Assembly: GCA_000711775.1 (NCBI GenBank)
Contig: ARYC01017223.1
Coordinates: 1-64,000 of the forward strand
From: Oxytricha trifallax
Lineage: Eukaryota; Ciliophora; Spirotrichea; Sporadotrichida; Oxytrichidae
Direction of reading: 5' to 3'
DNA: 64,000 nt
How positions within the stretch are numbered: position 1 is the stretch's first letter; each line of letters starts with the position of its first letter. Shown here piece after piece: positions 48,101 to 58,827 of this stretch. Below the pieces are notes generated by a model. That model was not told where the DNA came from, searched no databases, and worked only from the letters and a program-made list of their open reading frames with translations. The translations under genes were made by a program, and so were the position numbers.

Positions 48101-50545
48101 GTTGAATACCTAGCATCAATTTATTGGGCTCTTTAGACTCTAACAACAGTTGGCTTTGGAGATATAAACGCAAAGACTATCTCAGAAAAAATCATAGCTA
48201 TTCTCTGGATGATATTTGGAGTAGGTTTCTACTCTTTCACAATTGGTAATTTATCACAAATTATTGCAAGCATAGACACTCAGAGCGCCATTCTCTCTTA
48301 GAAACTGAGTATCCTCTCTGAATTCGCCAAGAGGACTGATTTGCCAACAGATGTCATGTTTAGGATTAGACGCCACTTAGAAAACAACAATAAACATTAA
48401 AACAACCTAGAAGAGCAAGAAAAGTTGTTGAACGATCTGCCAGCTGCTCTACGTAGTGAAGTCGTCAAACACACACATGGAGAAATTATTCAAAAGATTA
48501 ACTTTTTTAAAGAGAAGGACCCAGACTTTTTATGGGCTATCCTACCTGCACTCAGGCCTATCAAACTTATGCCCACTGATGTTTTGTACACATAAGGAGA
48601 TCATTCAGATGAAAGTAAGCATATTTGTGATTAATTAACACACGATTTTATAGTTTATTTCATAAAGAAAGGGAGGATAAAGTTGTATATTGATGTCAAT
48701 GAAAATAATCCAGATGCTTAAGAACCACTTAATATTGCTTTTATTGCTTATGTTGAAGGATCTTACTTTGGAGACTCAGATATTCAAAATATATGATTAA
48801 TAAGAATTAAGAACTATTTAGTTAAACAACTTAATAAAGTTTGACAAATGTAAAGTATAGTCAACTTATAATGAGCATTGTACTCCTAAGGAAGCAAAAA
48901 AGCAAAATGCCACAGCTTAGTTTTTAATTTTAAATAACTAATTGTTAAATATATTAAGAATACTTTAAAGTTTAAAGCATCTAAAATATATTATACTATT
49001 TATTCATAATAAATTATGTCTCCAATTGCTAATTCGATATATTACTTATTTGATCGCAATATTTTCTTCTAAGATGAGAATAAAGGGCGTGACAGCACCG
49101 CAGTAGCAGACACAGAATGCCACTTACTGGTCCTCAGCAGAAAAGACCTGATGGCATTAGGAGATGACTTCTAAGAGATGAGCAAGGAGATAAGAGACAT
49201 TGCCAGAGAGAGAAAGTCCAACCATGAGGATTTGATATAGGAGACAGTCACTGAGCATGTTCACAGTAGAGTGCAGCAAAACGTCAAGCATCTTGTTATG
49301 GATGGGGCATATAGTATTAACAAATTACGTTAAAATTATGATATATATAGATTAATTATAACATATAAAATGAAATTCTTATATGAACAAATATTAACAT
49401 ATTTAGATATTAATCTTTAGAAAATGGTAAGAGTTTTCTAAATAATTTATCATAAGTTTTGAGAAATGAACTCCTTATAATTATTATTATTATAAACAAA
49501 AACAATGCAAATACGATTAAATTTGATATAAGCAATTTATAAATTTAATCTTGTGATTTTTGAAATAATAAATTTGACTTTAATAAATTATATAAAAATT
49601 AGATGCTTTATTGATTAAAAAAAAAATAGTTAAAATAAAAAGCAACTTAAAAAAATATGATTTCAAAGAAAATTTTAAGTTAGAGCAGCATAATTTCATA
49701 ACGCTTAAATAGAAAAATAAATGCAAGAGAATATTAGCTAATTTATTTTGTTGTGATACTTTTGAATAATTCTGCCATAATATTGATTAATAAAATATTA
49801 TAAATACATCCAATTTAGACTTTTTTATTTCTTTTGTCAAATCAACATATAAACCTCAATAATTTCTAACATAAAAACTAATTTTTTATAATTATTTTTT
49901 CTTACAATAGTGGTGTCAATACCGGTATAATTAACAACAATTCTTCAAATGTAAGTTCACAATTAAGATATGATAAATTCTTGATTTTAGAACGATAAAA
50001 ATGGTGAGTCATTAAACGTTCTAAGAGCACCCCAAACCGGAATCAATCCAGGGGATGACAGAACAAACAAATCCAGAATTCAATCATAAAGCAGAATGGA
50101 CAAGACCGCTTAGAATAATCAAGACATGAATAATGGAGGTTCAGGTGGTTAGAAACCAACCAATATGTTCTCTGATGCACTCCTGAATTTGAATGTCCTC
50201 GCTCCAAGTGTGAACCAATCAACCATCGACCCTTCACTCCCAAAAAACCTTCAAGAGAAACTGGCTTAGAAAGAAAATATTGTGTAAATCTAGAAAACAG
50301 CTCTAGACACTAAATAGAAACATTTCAGAGAGGAGTACAATGAGACGTTGGTAAACTTCCAAAATAACATGAACTTTTTGAGTATACATGCCGATGAAAT
50401 TCAGAATATGTTTGTTAAATACTAGGGGGAGAGGCAAGCTATAATGGGGGCCATGAATCTTATGAAGGATCAGGCATAGACTTTAAAGCAAAAGTAAGAT
50501 AAATGTATGTTGTAAAATTTTTTAAATAAAGTTCTGAGTTCTTGA
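45125..50545 (+). CDS. second cyclic-nucleotide-gated type K+ channel
   Basis: ATG 45,125 (MLDNYNNAFNYGGPGG), Gln/Gly/Asn-rich N-terminus, then 45.77-46.36 kb, KAKGAAHILAKFGELNKK, S1 (WNLVITILLLYTASY), S2 (VMDTLMDLIFFTDLVLSFF), S4 (RLPRLYRLIRIIRLFKMLR), pore T-V-G-F-G-D at 48.16 kb, S6 (MIFGVGFYSFTIGNLSQ), C-linker, cyclic-nucleotide-binding domain (VYFIKKGRIKLYIDV, VEGSYFGDSDI) and a coiled-coil tail ending before TGA 50,543. IESs: about 46.38-47.13 kb, 47,412-47,478 (TTCGTAT), about 48,615-48,645, about 48,797-49,043 (AATAT), about 49.33-49.90 kb. A canonical 40-nt intron is at 49,951-49,990. Paralogous to the channel at 35.6-43.2 kb; arranged divergently with it around the NOP14-like gene. 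Confidence 0.85.
46465..46745 (-). CDS. foreign coding segment inside a channel-gene IES
   Basis: GC-rich minus-strand block within the IES between the N-terminal and S1 coding parts of the plus-strand channel. It reads KIRLNGIINWQKAQDTGPEL in one frame, then, after a shift, AWKFGVPRWNKGYEFGRQSS and MMTKISASEEEIGRET. Not similar to the channel. It is best explained as an MDS (or two) of another, unidentified gene interleaved with the channel locus. Confidence 0.5.
47412..47478. other. IES, pointer TTCGTAT
   Basis: 67 bp between copies at 47,405-47,411 and 47,479-47,485; excision gives Y-T-A-S-Y-V-P-F-R-I-A-F in frame, matching Y-T-A-T-Y-M-P-Y-R-I of the other channel. Confidence 0.9.
49951..49990 (+). 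other. spliceosomal intron, 40 nt, in the channel C-terminus
   Basis: Starts GTAAGT, ends TTTTAG, not a multiple of three and without a flanking direct repeat. Splicing joins S-S-N to N-D-K-N-G-E in frame. It is therefore an intron rather than an IES. Confidence 0.75.
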
Positions 50546-50787
50546 AAAGTTCCCTTGATATGATCGTTGAAAATATGTCAAATTGAAAGAAATTGAAAAA
50601 AAGAATTTTATACTATAGGAATAATAAATTTTACATAAAGGATTGACAAAATCATCTATAACACTAAATAAGCTTTTATTTCATAATTATAATTTCATCA
50701 ATACTTCATTATCTCTCTGAAATAACATTAAAAAAAAGTATTATAAAATTTCATTCTTTAGTATTATTAATAAAATCAATATCCTTA

Positions 50788-52450
50788 TCAGATTTATGGC
50801 TCTATAATCATAATTTCATCATTATCACTTACTTATCTTTGGATATTTAGACTTCTCCTAAACTACTCAATATATGGTTATCTAACTCTATATTCATTTT
50901 GATTTCTCCCATTGTTAAGATCCTCCTTTAAAATCAGTAATTTCTTACTTTTTGTCCTCTTTTTCAATTCATCATGATCCACCTCTAAAGAATCCTCACA
51001 TTTTTCTATTTACAAGCGCATATCTTTCTACTCGTCTATGAAACCTTCGCGGAAAGTATCGCAATTGCGAATTATTGTGATCAAATCGTCTTGTTTTTCT
51101 TATAACTTCTTCTTCAATTCTGTCTCACCGGTGTTTGGTAAGTGAGTATGAGACTTGTGAGTCTCGAAATCGAAACCTAATAGACTTATAGAATAATTTT
51201 TTTAATTAATGTTTTGATAATTTCTAAAGTTATTAATTTAAATTAAAAAGAATGAAATTAAAAATTCACAAGAATTTTTTTAAAAAATATTAATTTTATA
51301 GACAAAGTTATAATATAACCAAAAAAATTAATGACAAAATTATCGAACTTAAAACAAAAATCATTGATATTAATTGATTTACTAGAGATATATATGATAA
51401 ACATACTGTTCTGATAATTCTAGCATTATTTAAAACATATTGAGGTAATTTTTTAGCAATTCTTATAGTTAGATTCAATATAAATTTTGAAGTTTTCATA
51501 ATTTCATTAAAGCCAACATTAAAAGCAATGAAATAATAGTTTAAGACTATTGAATACTCTCTATATTTCTACAATACTTTTTACGATTAAGTAACTTCAG
51601 AACGAGTCTTGAGGTTATTTTATGATTAATTTATACTTTACAAAAGCTACTTTTTAGAATGACTTAAACTCTACTAGTTATTTATATTCCTGCTTGTATT
51701 TAGATGACTAGCAGAGGCTTTATTATGTATTTTTGGTAAACTATTCAAGAACGAACTACAAAGCTCAGGGTTTCTCTTGACAATCCTTTGAACTGATAGA
51801 TTAATTTTACTATTCAGATCTTATTCCTTGTCCAGTGCTTCTTTCTCCATCTCTGATTTGTAAGTCATATCTTCAAAAAAGGTGTTTTTGGGGCTTGCGA
51901 TGCCTCCATTTAAGCTTTTCTCGAATTGCTGCTTTACATGCTCTGCGAAGATTTGTTGTCTGATTGATTGTTTGTTCAAATTCATGTTTGTAAAGCCAGA
52001 TATAAAAGATTGATTTTGTCCGTTGTGAGGTTATTATTAGTGTGAAATTAAAGAGTGTTGCAAGAGATTTTGCTGCTCAATAGTATCAGCCAATTTATCT
52101 TTCTCATTTAGTTGCTTTGAAATAACATTGATATAAAAGTGTGCAATGAAATTTCATTATAAAACTAACTATAAATTTTTGATTATCTTTCTCTCTCAAG
52201 CAGCTCTCTATATAATTCATGACTTCAAATGGTCTTTGACTCTTTTTATTTTATTCCTTCTTAGTTTTCTCTCTTTCTATAAATTCATTAATGGGCAGCT
52301 TAAAACTTTGATAACTCTACTTTTTCCACCTCTCAGTTATAGGAATAGTGTCTAATGGTTTTTACTAGTCTTATTTAAAATTATACTCACTTTATCTTAT
52401 CTGATTTCCTTTTAGTAATTTGTCTTGCTATAGTTAAAATACCTAATATT
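50788..52450 (-). CDS. unknown coiled-coil protein
   Basis: TGA 50,788-50,790. Gene-order blocks: 52.45-52.19 kb (FKLPINEFIEREKTKKEQ, RPFEVMNYIESCLREKDNQ), 52.12-51.54 kb (ISKQLNEKDKLADTIEQQN, RQQIFAEHVKQQFEKSLNG, TFFEDMTYKSEMEKEALDKE) and 51.18-50.79 kb (THLPNTGETELKKKLQEKQD, DSLEVDHDELKKRTKS). Heptad-like Lys/Glu helices alternate with Ser/Asn linkers, as in centrosomal or basal-body scaffold proteins, but I cannot name it. An IES of about 360 bp lies at roughly 51,180-51,540. The start is not found. Confidence 0.5.
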
Positions 52451-53344
52451 TTATTGAAGAGTTTTTTATATTAATGCAATTTTGGGTAAACACATTTTAC
52501 TCACGAATTATAGGCTTTAAGAAATTAATATTGAATAGTAAATATCAAAAGAAATTTTTAGCTTGATTCAAATTTTTATTCATGAAAATATAATTATGTT
52601 TATTTTTAATTTTTCAAGAAATAATATACTTCCTTATATTTTATTTTTTTATATTGGGTATAAGTTATGTTGATTAATATGAAACTTTCATTAATTATAT
52701 AAATTTAGGGAATTTAATAAAAAATGAGAAAAATAAAGATATTGAACAGTTATAAAAGGAGTTTTATTTTAAAAAATGTGAAATCTGTGTGATTTTATTT
52801 TCTTCTCAATAAAATTAATTAAGATAATTTTTATTGTTAGGTTTTTTTTATGCAATTAAAATTTCATTTTCTAAGGAACTATCTGAATTTAAATTTTATA
52901 GATTAATTAAAATAACAGGAATTATATTTTTAGTAAGTGAAAATAAAGAAGTATTGGAAATGGTTAATAAGTGCATTTCTTGTCTAGATTAGACCAGAAA
53001 ATATCTCATTAAGTCAAAATGTTGTCATTAATGTTTTAGAAATGGCGTTAAATTATTAGTATAATTTTATATGTTTAAATAAATGCTAAGAACACATCTC
53101 AAAATTAAATGTAAATATTTAAGCCTATAAAAAATTCAACATTATTGTTTATATATTTAAAAAACAAAATAATGAGAACATATACTACGAATTTTTAACT
53201 CAGTATTACAATTAATTTTAATAAAAAAGTAGAGTAAATAATATTTTTAAAGATTTCTTTCTGACGCTTAATTCGTATGTTTCGACATTTTTTTTCACAT
53301 GAAAATGATTAAGTTTGTGTTTTTTTTAAAATAAAGACTAACAT
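52451..53344. other. very AT-rich stretch without a recognised gene
   Basis: Long A/T runs, no protein-like frame under the TGA-only code. Confidence 0.55.
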
Positions 53345-54489
53345 TCAAAAATTTAGCTTATGCATTAAAGTTATTGAACAAATTTAGCATTCAAAAGTTA
53401 TTTAACAATTTATTATAATTTATGGATTTTTTAGTGCTATCAAAGAATGCTTCTATCTCTCTGCTTCAGCTCTTTCTTATAAACTTCGCAATCTCTTTCT
53501 GTTATTAAAACCCCATTAGTTAATTAAGAATTTAGATTGGGGATTAAGAATAAAGAAATTAAAAATATATTATTATTATTATTGGCTAAAATAAGTTATG
53601 ATTATGGTTAAAAAAAATTCACGCACCCTGATTGGTTTATTTTATAGAGACAATTATCCGAGCCAATGATTTTAATAATTAGCCAAAACTTTAATAATTT
53701 ACTCCAATAATAATATATTTTTAATTTATTTATTCTTAATTCCCAATCTTCATTCTTAATTGACTTATGGGGTTTTATTACTCATATTTGATGATATATT
53801 TTTTACCAGAATTTTTGTTACATTAATGCCAAACTATAAATGAAATAAAATATCAAATATTTTTTGAATATTAATCCATTAATGCTATTTAAGTCTATAA
53901 AATATTCGCTAAAGGAAACTCTTTTAGTAGTATAAACTTATATATCATATTTAGAATTTTTTTTGTTAAATGTAAAGGTATGGAATTAAATAAAAAAAGC
54001 ATAGCAAAGATAATACAAAAATTAATAGAGTAGATATTTAAATCATTAACAATTTATAATAAAATGAATAAGACATATAATTTCCCCACTTATCATTTGT
54101 TTGTTATTAATATTCAACTCTCTGGGGCTTAATTTGTAGAATTCCAGTCTAAAATCTTTATCAAATGATTTCTTATAGTCTCTGGAGGTTAGGAATGGCA
54201 ATATGCTCTAAGAATTCCTTGTCACATTATTTTAATTATGCGAGAACTATGATTGATCTAAGACCAGTTATTTCAGTTTAAGTGAAGTTTTATTTTCGTT
54301 TTATAGTTCTGCGTTTTATTATGAGTTTTTGGTAAGTTGGCTTTGTGAAATTACAGGTGGGAGAGCGATTTTTTACAATGAAGGATGTATACTAGAAGGG
54401 TTTTTAATTATTGAGATATCTAGATCCTAAATTACTTCATCACAGTGAATTGGGTCTAATAAGTGAGATATAGAGATTTAATTTGCCAT
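53345..54489 (-). CDS. small unknown protein (180 residues), split by a MITE-bearing IES
   Basis: ATG 54,487-54,489 (MANQISISHLLDPIHCDE). The N-terminal MDS reads on through KSFDKDFRLEFYKLSPRELN. A 7-bp pointer (TGTTATT on the plus strand) at 54,102-54,108 and 53,500-53,506 joins it to RKRLRSLQERAEAERQKHS; the joined frame is 543 nt to TGA at 53,345. Ser/Gln-rich N-terminus, charged helical C-terminus. No family recognised. The last ~30 residues look spacer-like, so the true C-terminus could differ; a competing frame of the second MDS (ERDCEVYKKELKQRDRS, TGA at 53,446) also looks coding. Confidence 0.5.
53507..53776. mobile_element. 270-bp TBE-like MITE with A4C4 ends
   Basis: Begins AAAACCCC and ends GGGGTTTT, with imperfect terminal inverted repeats of about 75 bp and no ORF. 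It is flanked by ATT at 53,504-53,506 and 53,777-53,779, an ANT-type target duplication like that of the full TBEs. The inner part of the inverted repeat does not match the TBE repeat, so it is a separate non-autonomous family sharing only the telomere-like tip. Confidence 0.75.
53507..54101. other. IES, pointer TGTTATT, starting at the MITE end
   Basis: 595 bp between the pointer copies. Its left boundary is the first base of the MITE, and the MITE target triplet ATT forms the last three bases of the pointer. Confidence 0.65.
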
Positions 54490-54499
54490 TATATTAAAT

Positions 54500-54683
54500 T
54501 TATAATTATAATAAAACAATATGATTTGCTAGACGAAAGTCCAAAATTTGATGATATTTTGGGAATCATTCAAATTAAATAAGAAAAGTATCCTGAACTT
54601 AGTAGTCTATATAAAGTAGCATGTTATTTAATCTTATCTCAAAAGTAATTTATAATTATAGATATTCAAGAAAAGGGGATATG
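54500..54683 (+). CDS. orphan coding segment, C-terminal end of unknown gene
   Basis: Plus-strand frame LLDESPKFDDILGIIQIKQ then YPELSSLYKVACYLILSQKQ to TGA near 54,681. No ATG; the rest of the gene was not found nearby. Confidence 0.4.
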
Positions 54684-54689
54684 AATCTT

Positions 54690-55752
54690 TGCTTATATAT
54701 AGAATAAATTTTTAAAAGATTTAAAGATTATTAATTTTCATAAATTTAAGAAATATGGTAGGATAAGATAATTGTTGTGAATAAAAATATAGATTATAAA
54801 ATTGTGATAGTTTTAAGAATTTACATTTATATTTGCAGAAATTATTTTATACCATTAGCAATAACAACTCATATCTTAAACTGCTTTTAATTGGATATTT
54901 TATTTAGATAATCTAATTATTTACGTAAAATAAAGCATAAATTATTCTTAACTTTTCAATAATTCTATAATGAAAATTGTACAATCATAATAATCAATTA
55001 ACCAGAATAGATTAAATTTTTCTAAAAAAATAAATGAAGATAAATTATTTTTAAAAAAAAAGCTTTTGTAATTGAATAATTACATATTATTTCTATTACA
55101 GCAATTAATACTTAATCAAACATAAATTCTAGTAGTGATGTCACAAGATGACAATATAAATATGGCCAAATACTTCCTCATAAAATGAATATAATAATCT
55201 TACCATTACAATTTAAGTAGAATGCAATGTTTTTTATTATATTAATATTTGAATGAGTGATTTAAGGATGCAGTATAATGGGTATAATACACTCTCATTT
55301 AAACCTAGATAATTTATTCCTTTTTTTCCACTTTCAAAAGTAATGGTGAATAGATTTTTCTTGATTTGAGATTTTTAAACCTCTTCCTTCCATTTTATTG
55401 ATTTAATATATGCAGCCATCACATTGAAATCACATAAACTATAAAAAGCACAATTTTATAATTAGGCAAAAGTTAAAATCAAATGTTTATCAATCTCAAA
55501 AAACATTATCATATGTTTAAAATTACCCAATTTTTTAATAAAATAAATTTGGTGTATAATTAATATATAATTAAACCTAGACAACAAGTTTAATGAATTC
55601 CAGGTTTTTATTAAGATTTAATTATTTATTGAAAATTTATAATGTTTTTTACTATAAAATTATAACTTTAAGGGCATTTTTTAAATCTCTCAAGAAACTC
55701 ACAATTACAGGCTTATTAAATTTCACACTATTTCATCATAAGAAAAGTCAAA
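54690..55752. other. AT-rich spacer
   Basis: Only a short ORF at 55,138-55,188 (MSQDDNINMAKYFLIK) stands out; insufficient to call a gene. Confidence 0.5.
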
Positions 55753-58535
55753 ATGCAAGATATAAAAATATAGGAAGCCAATAATTCATCCAAGGGCACC
55801 CCAAAGAACATGAAAAAATCCGATTCACATGAGAATTTTAATGCAGCGTGTAGCACTCTAAGCTCTTAAAAGTTTAATTACTATCATATTTTTAAAAAAA
55901 GTTAAAAGTTTAATTTTTTAAGTTATAAAGATTTATGTATTTCTTTTTCCCTTTATTAACTAAATATTTCATACAGTGTTCTTTCAATTTTATACAGAGT
56001 AAAATTTATACATAATTTTATGAAACTTCTTAGATATTGTGGTAATTTGGAGGAAATTAAAATTTATTTAACTTATATATGATATTATATAAAATTAAAA
56101 GGAAAAAATAATTTTGATTAAATAATATCTAATTAAATAAACTGTGAAATTGAAGTAGCAATTTATTTAAATTTATTTTAATATTAAGATTTTTGCTATT
56201 TTATCTAAATTTCTATAACAATAAATCAATAAATTATTGAAAAAAGTGAGGTTTAATCAAATTTATAATTATATTAAAGGTTTAAACTGAAGTATCCCCA
56301 GTTTAGGAAAATTATATCAGCCCTAAAAATGGTAATAATTCAATCTACTAGAGCATAGGCTATAGCTCATATGATAAACTCCACTATAACTTGAAAAGGT
56401 ATGAGAGTAAAAGTAGCAAACTTCTGAAAAATCTGCCAATTAAAGGCAACTTCGTGGTCAACTACAGAAACTACTGTCTTGCTAAGGACTAACAAAAGAA
56501 CATTATGAAGAAAGATATCACTAATGTACTGGTTATCTGTACAGGTGGCACCTTTTGCATGGTAAAAACACCGAGAGGATACATGGTTCAGAAGGGACTA
56601 GGAGAACGGTTGAAAAATTATCATGGATTTTATGACAAAGAATTCGCTGCATAAATTGAGTTGGATTAGGATCAACTAGTGACACCGGAAACCCCTTATA
56701 AAAAGCGAATTATCTTTAAGATGCTTGAGTATAAAGAGCTGATTGATTCAAGCAATATAACTATAAGCAATTGGGTTTAACTTGCCTAGACTATTGAAAG
56801 TAATTACAAGGATTATGATGGGTTTGTGATTTTGTAAGGTACAGATACTTTGGCATACACCGCCTCAGCTCTCTCGTTTATGTTAGAGAATCTTAATAAA
56901 TCAGTTGTGGTAACAGGGTCCTAAATTCCATTATCAGAATTGAAAAATAAAATCCTCATTTTATTAATTTGATTTAATGAAAAAATAAATAAAAGACTCC
57001 TTTTATTATATTTAATTGTCTTATTACAGTTGTAATAAAGTTTTTTCTCATTATTATAGCAATTATATTTAAATCTTTTCGAAACTCTGTAGTTAAAAAT
57101 TTTAAATAATTAAAATATTCAAAAATATTTTAGGTAATTTAATGATGCAATTGATAATTTGCTTGGATCCTTAATCGTTGCTGGTCATTTTTAGATTTCA
57201 GAAGTGATGGTATTTTTTGCAAACAAACTATTCAGAGGTAACAGATCTCAGAAAGAGAGTACCAGTGACATGACAGCTTTTTCCTCTCCAAACTTCCCTT
57301 GTCTTGGTACTTTCGGAGTTGATTTTGAAATGAACTGGGATTAAACACATAGGTACATGTATGAAGGCAAAATGACTGCATTTACTAACATGTCTAACAA
57401 CATTGCTATGATAAACATATCTCCATTGTTTAACACAAAAATTATTGAATGCATTCTAGAGAGCTCACAAGCAGTTATTATACAGACCTATGGAATGGGA
57501 AACATACCAAATAAAAACAAAGATCTCTTAGAGCTTATAAAGAAGGCTATTGAGAAGGGTGTGATTATTGTCATTCTAACTTAATGCCATCATGGTGGAG
57601 TCAATGATTTATATGAAGCTGGAAGATCTTTAACTGAGATAGGTGCAGTACTAGGTTAAGATATGACTATGGAGTCTTGTTATGCTAAATTATCTTATCT
57701 TCTTGGGAAAGACTACTCTAATTAAAAGATAAAGAAAATGCTAAGCAAGAATTTAAGAGGGGAGCTCACAGACTTAAAACACAAAGAGAAGGTATTTTCG
57801 CTAAAGAATAGTAAACTTGTGGAAGCTATTGCAAAAGTGCTAAAAAGTGAAGATGAAGACGATTACAAAATGATAGCAAATATGATTGAGCCAGTGCTAG
57901 TTAATTCAATAGCGTGTTCTGGAGATATGGAGCAAATTTAGAAGTTGAAAGAATAGGGAGTAAACTTTAACTCAATAGATTATAGATCAAGAACTGCGCT
58001 TCACACAGCTTGTATGAAAGGTAAGTAATAAGTAGTGGAGTTCCTGGCCAATGAAAACATGAATCTTGATTAAATTGACTCTACTGGATGTAGTCCTCTT
58101 TATCATGCAATTAGAAAAGGTCATGAAGAAATCGCACATTCTCTATACCTTAAAGGAGCTTCAGTTCATTGTCCTCCTGAAAAACTATCTAAGTTGTTAT
58201 GTATAAGCGGATTTAAGGGAACTATTAATTCTAAGTTTATATTTTTATGCTCCTTCCCTGTATACTATTTATTTTAATTTAAGGGAGATCTCGAGAAAGT
58301 TAAATTGCTCTATGATTGTGAAGCAAATATTGAAACTTCAGACTATGATCTAAGAACTGTTGCTCATCTAGCGGCAGCTGAAGACCATCTAGAGCTATTG
58401 CGATACTTGATAGAACACACAGATTTCAATTTTGATTTAAAAGATAGATGGGGAACGAAACCCATAGATTGTATTTAGGATTTACATGTAAGAAAGAGTA
58501 TGCAAAGGATCTTGAAATAACATAGATTTTCATGA
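55753..58535 (+). CDS. cytosolic type I L-asparaginase with ankyrin repeats, copy 1
   Basis: Hydrolyses asparagine to aspartate and ammonia. N-terminal MDS at 55,753 (MQDIKIQEANNSSKGTPK) resembles the N-terminus of copy 2. The core from 56,295 has the first catalytic motif [60 protein letters not shown] and the downstream Lys region; the C-terminus has ankyrin-like repeats ([42 protein letters not shown]) as in animal ASPG-type enzymes. TGA 58,533. The usual H of HGTDT is Q here (codon TAA) while copy 2 keeps H. IESs: one in about 55.88-56.29 kb (junction unresolved), 56,949-57,140 (pointer AAT), 58,221-58,277 (TTTAAGGGA). Confidence 0.9.
56949..57140. other. IES, pointer AAT
   Basis: AT-rich; AAT at 56,946-56,948 and 57,141-57,143. 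Excision gives S-E-L-K-N-D-A-I-D-N in frame. Confidence 0.8.
58221..58277. other. IES, pointer TTTAAGGGA
   Basis: 57 bp between 9-bp pointers at 58,212-58,220 and 58,278-58,286; excision gives S-G-F-K-G-D-L-E-K-V in frame. Copy 2 has no IES here. Confidence 0.9.
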
Positions 58536-58827
58536 ATCAATATTATAAAAAGTAAAGACTAATGGAAGTAACATCATAAAATTTTATTGAATTTGTACAT
58601 TATTTAACGTCTAAATTCTGTTTATAAATTAGCTTCTCTCATTTGATTGATTTTATTTTAATGACATTAAAAACTTAAATAAATCTAAAAATCTTAATAA
58701 TTTAAATGAAAAATCTTATCAAATTCTCACAAGATTTAGATTTAATAATAAATTCTTAAAAATATTAGAAACTTAATATCTATACACTTTCTTTGTAAAT
58801 TTGCACATTTATCCAATATCTCCAACA
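58536..58827. other. AT-rich intergenic gap between asparaginase paralogues
   Basis: No coding frame; presumably 3' end of copy 1 and promoter of copy 2. Confidence 0.6.
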
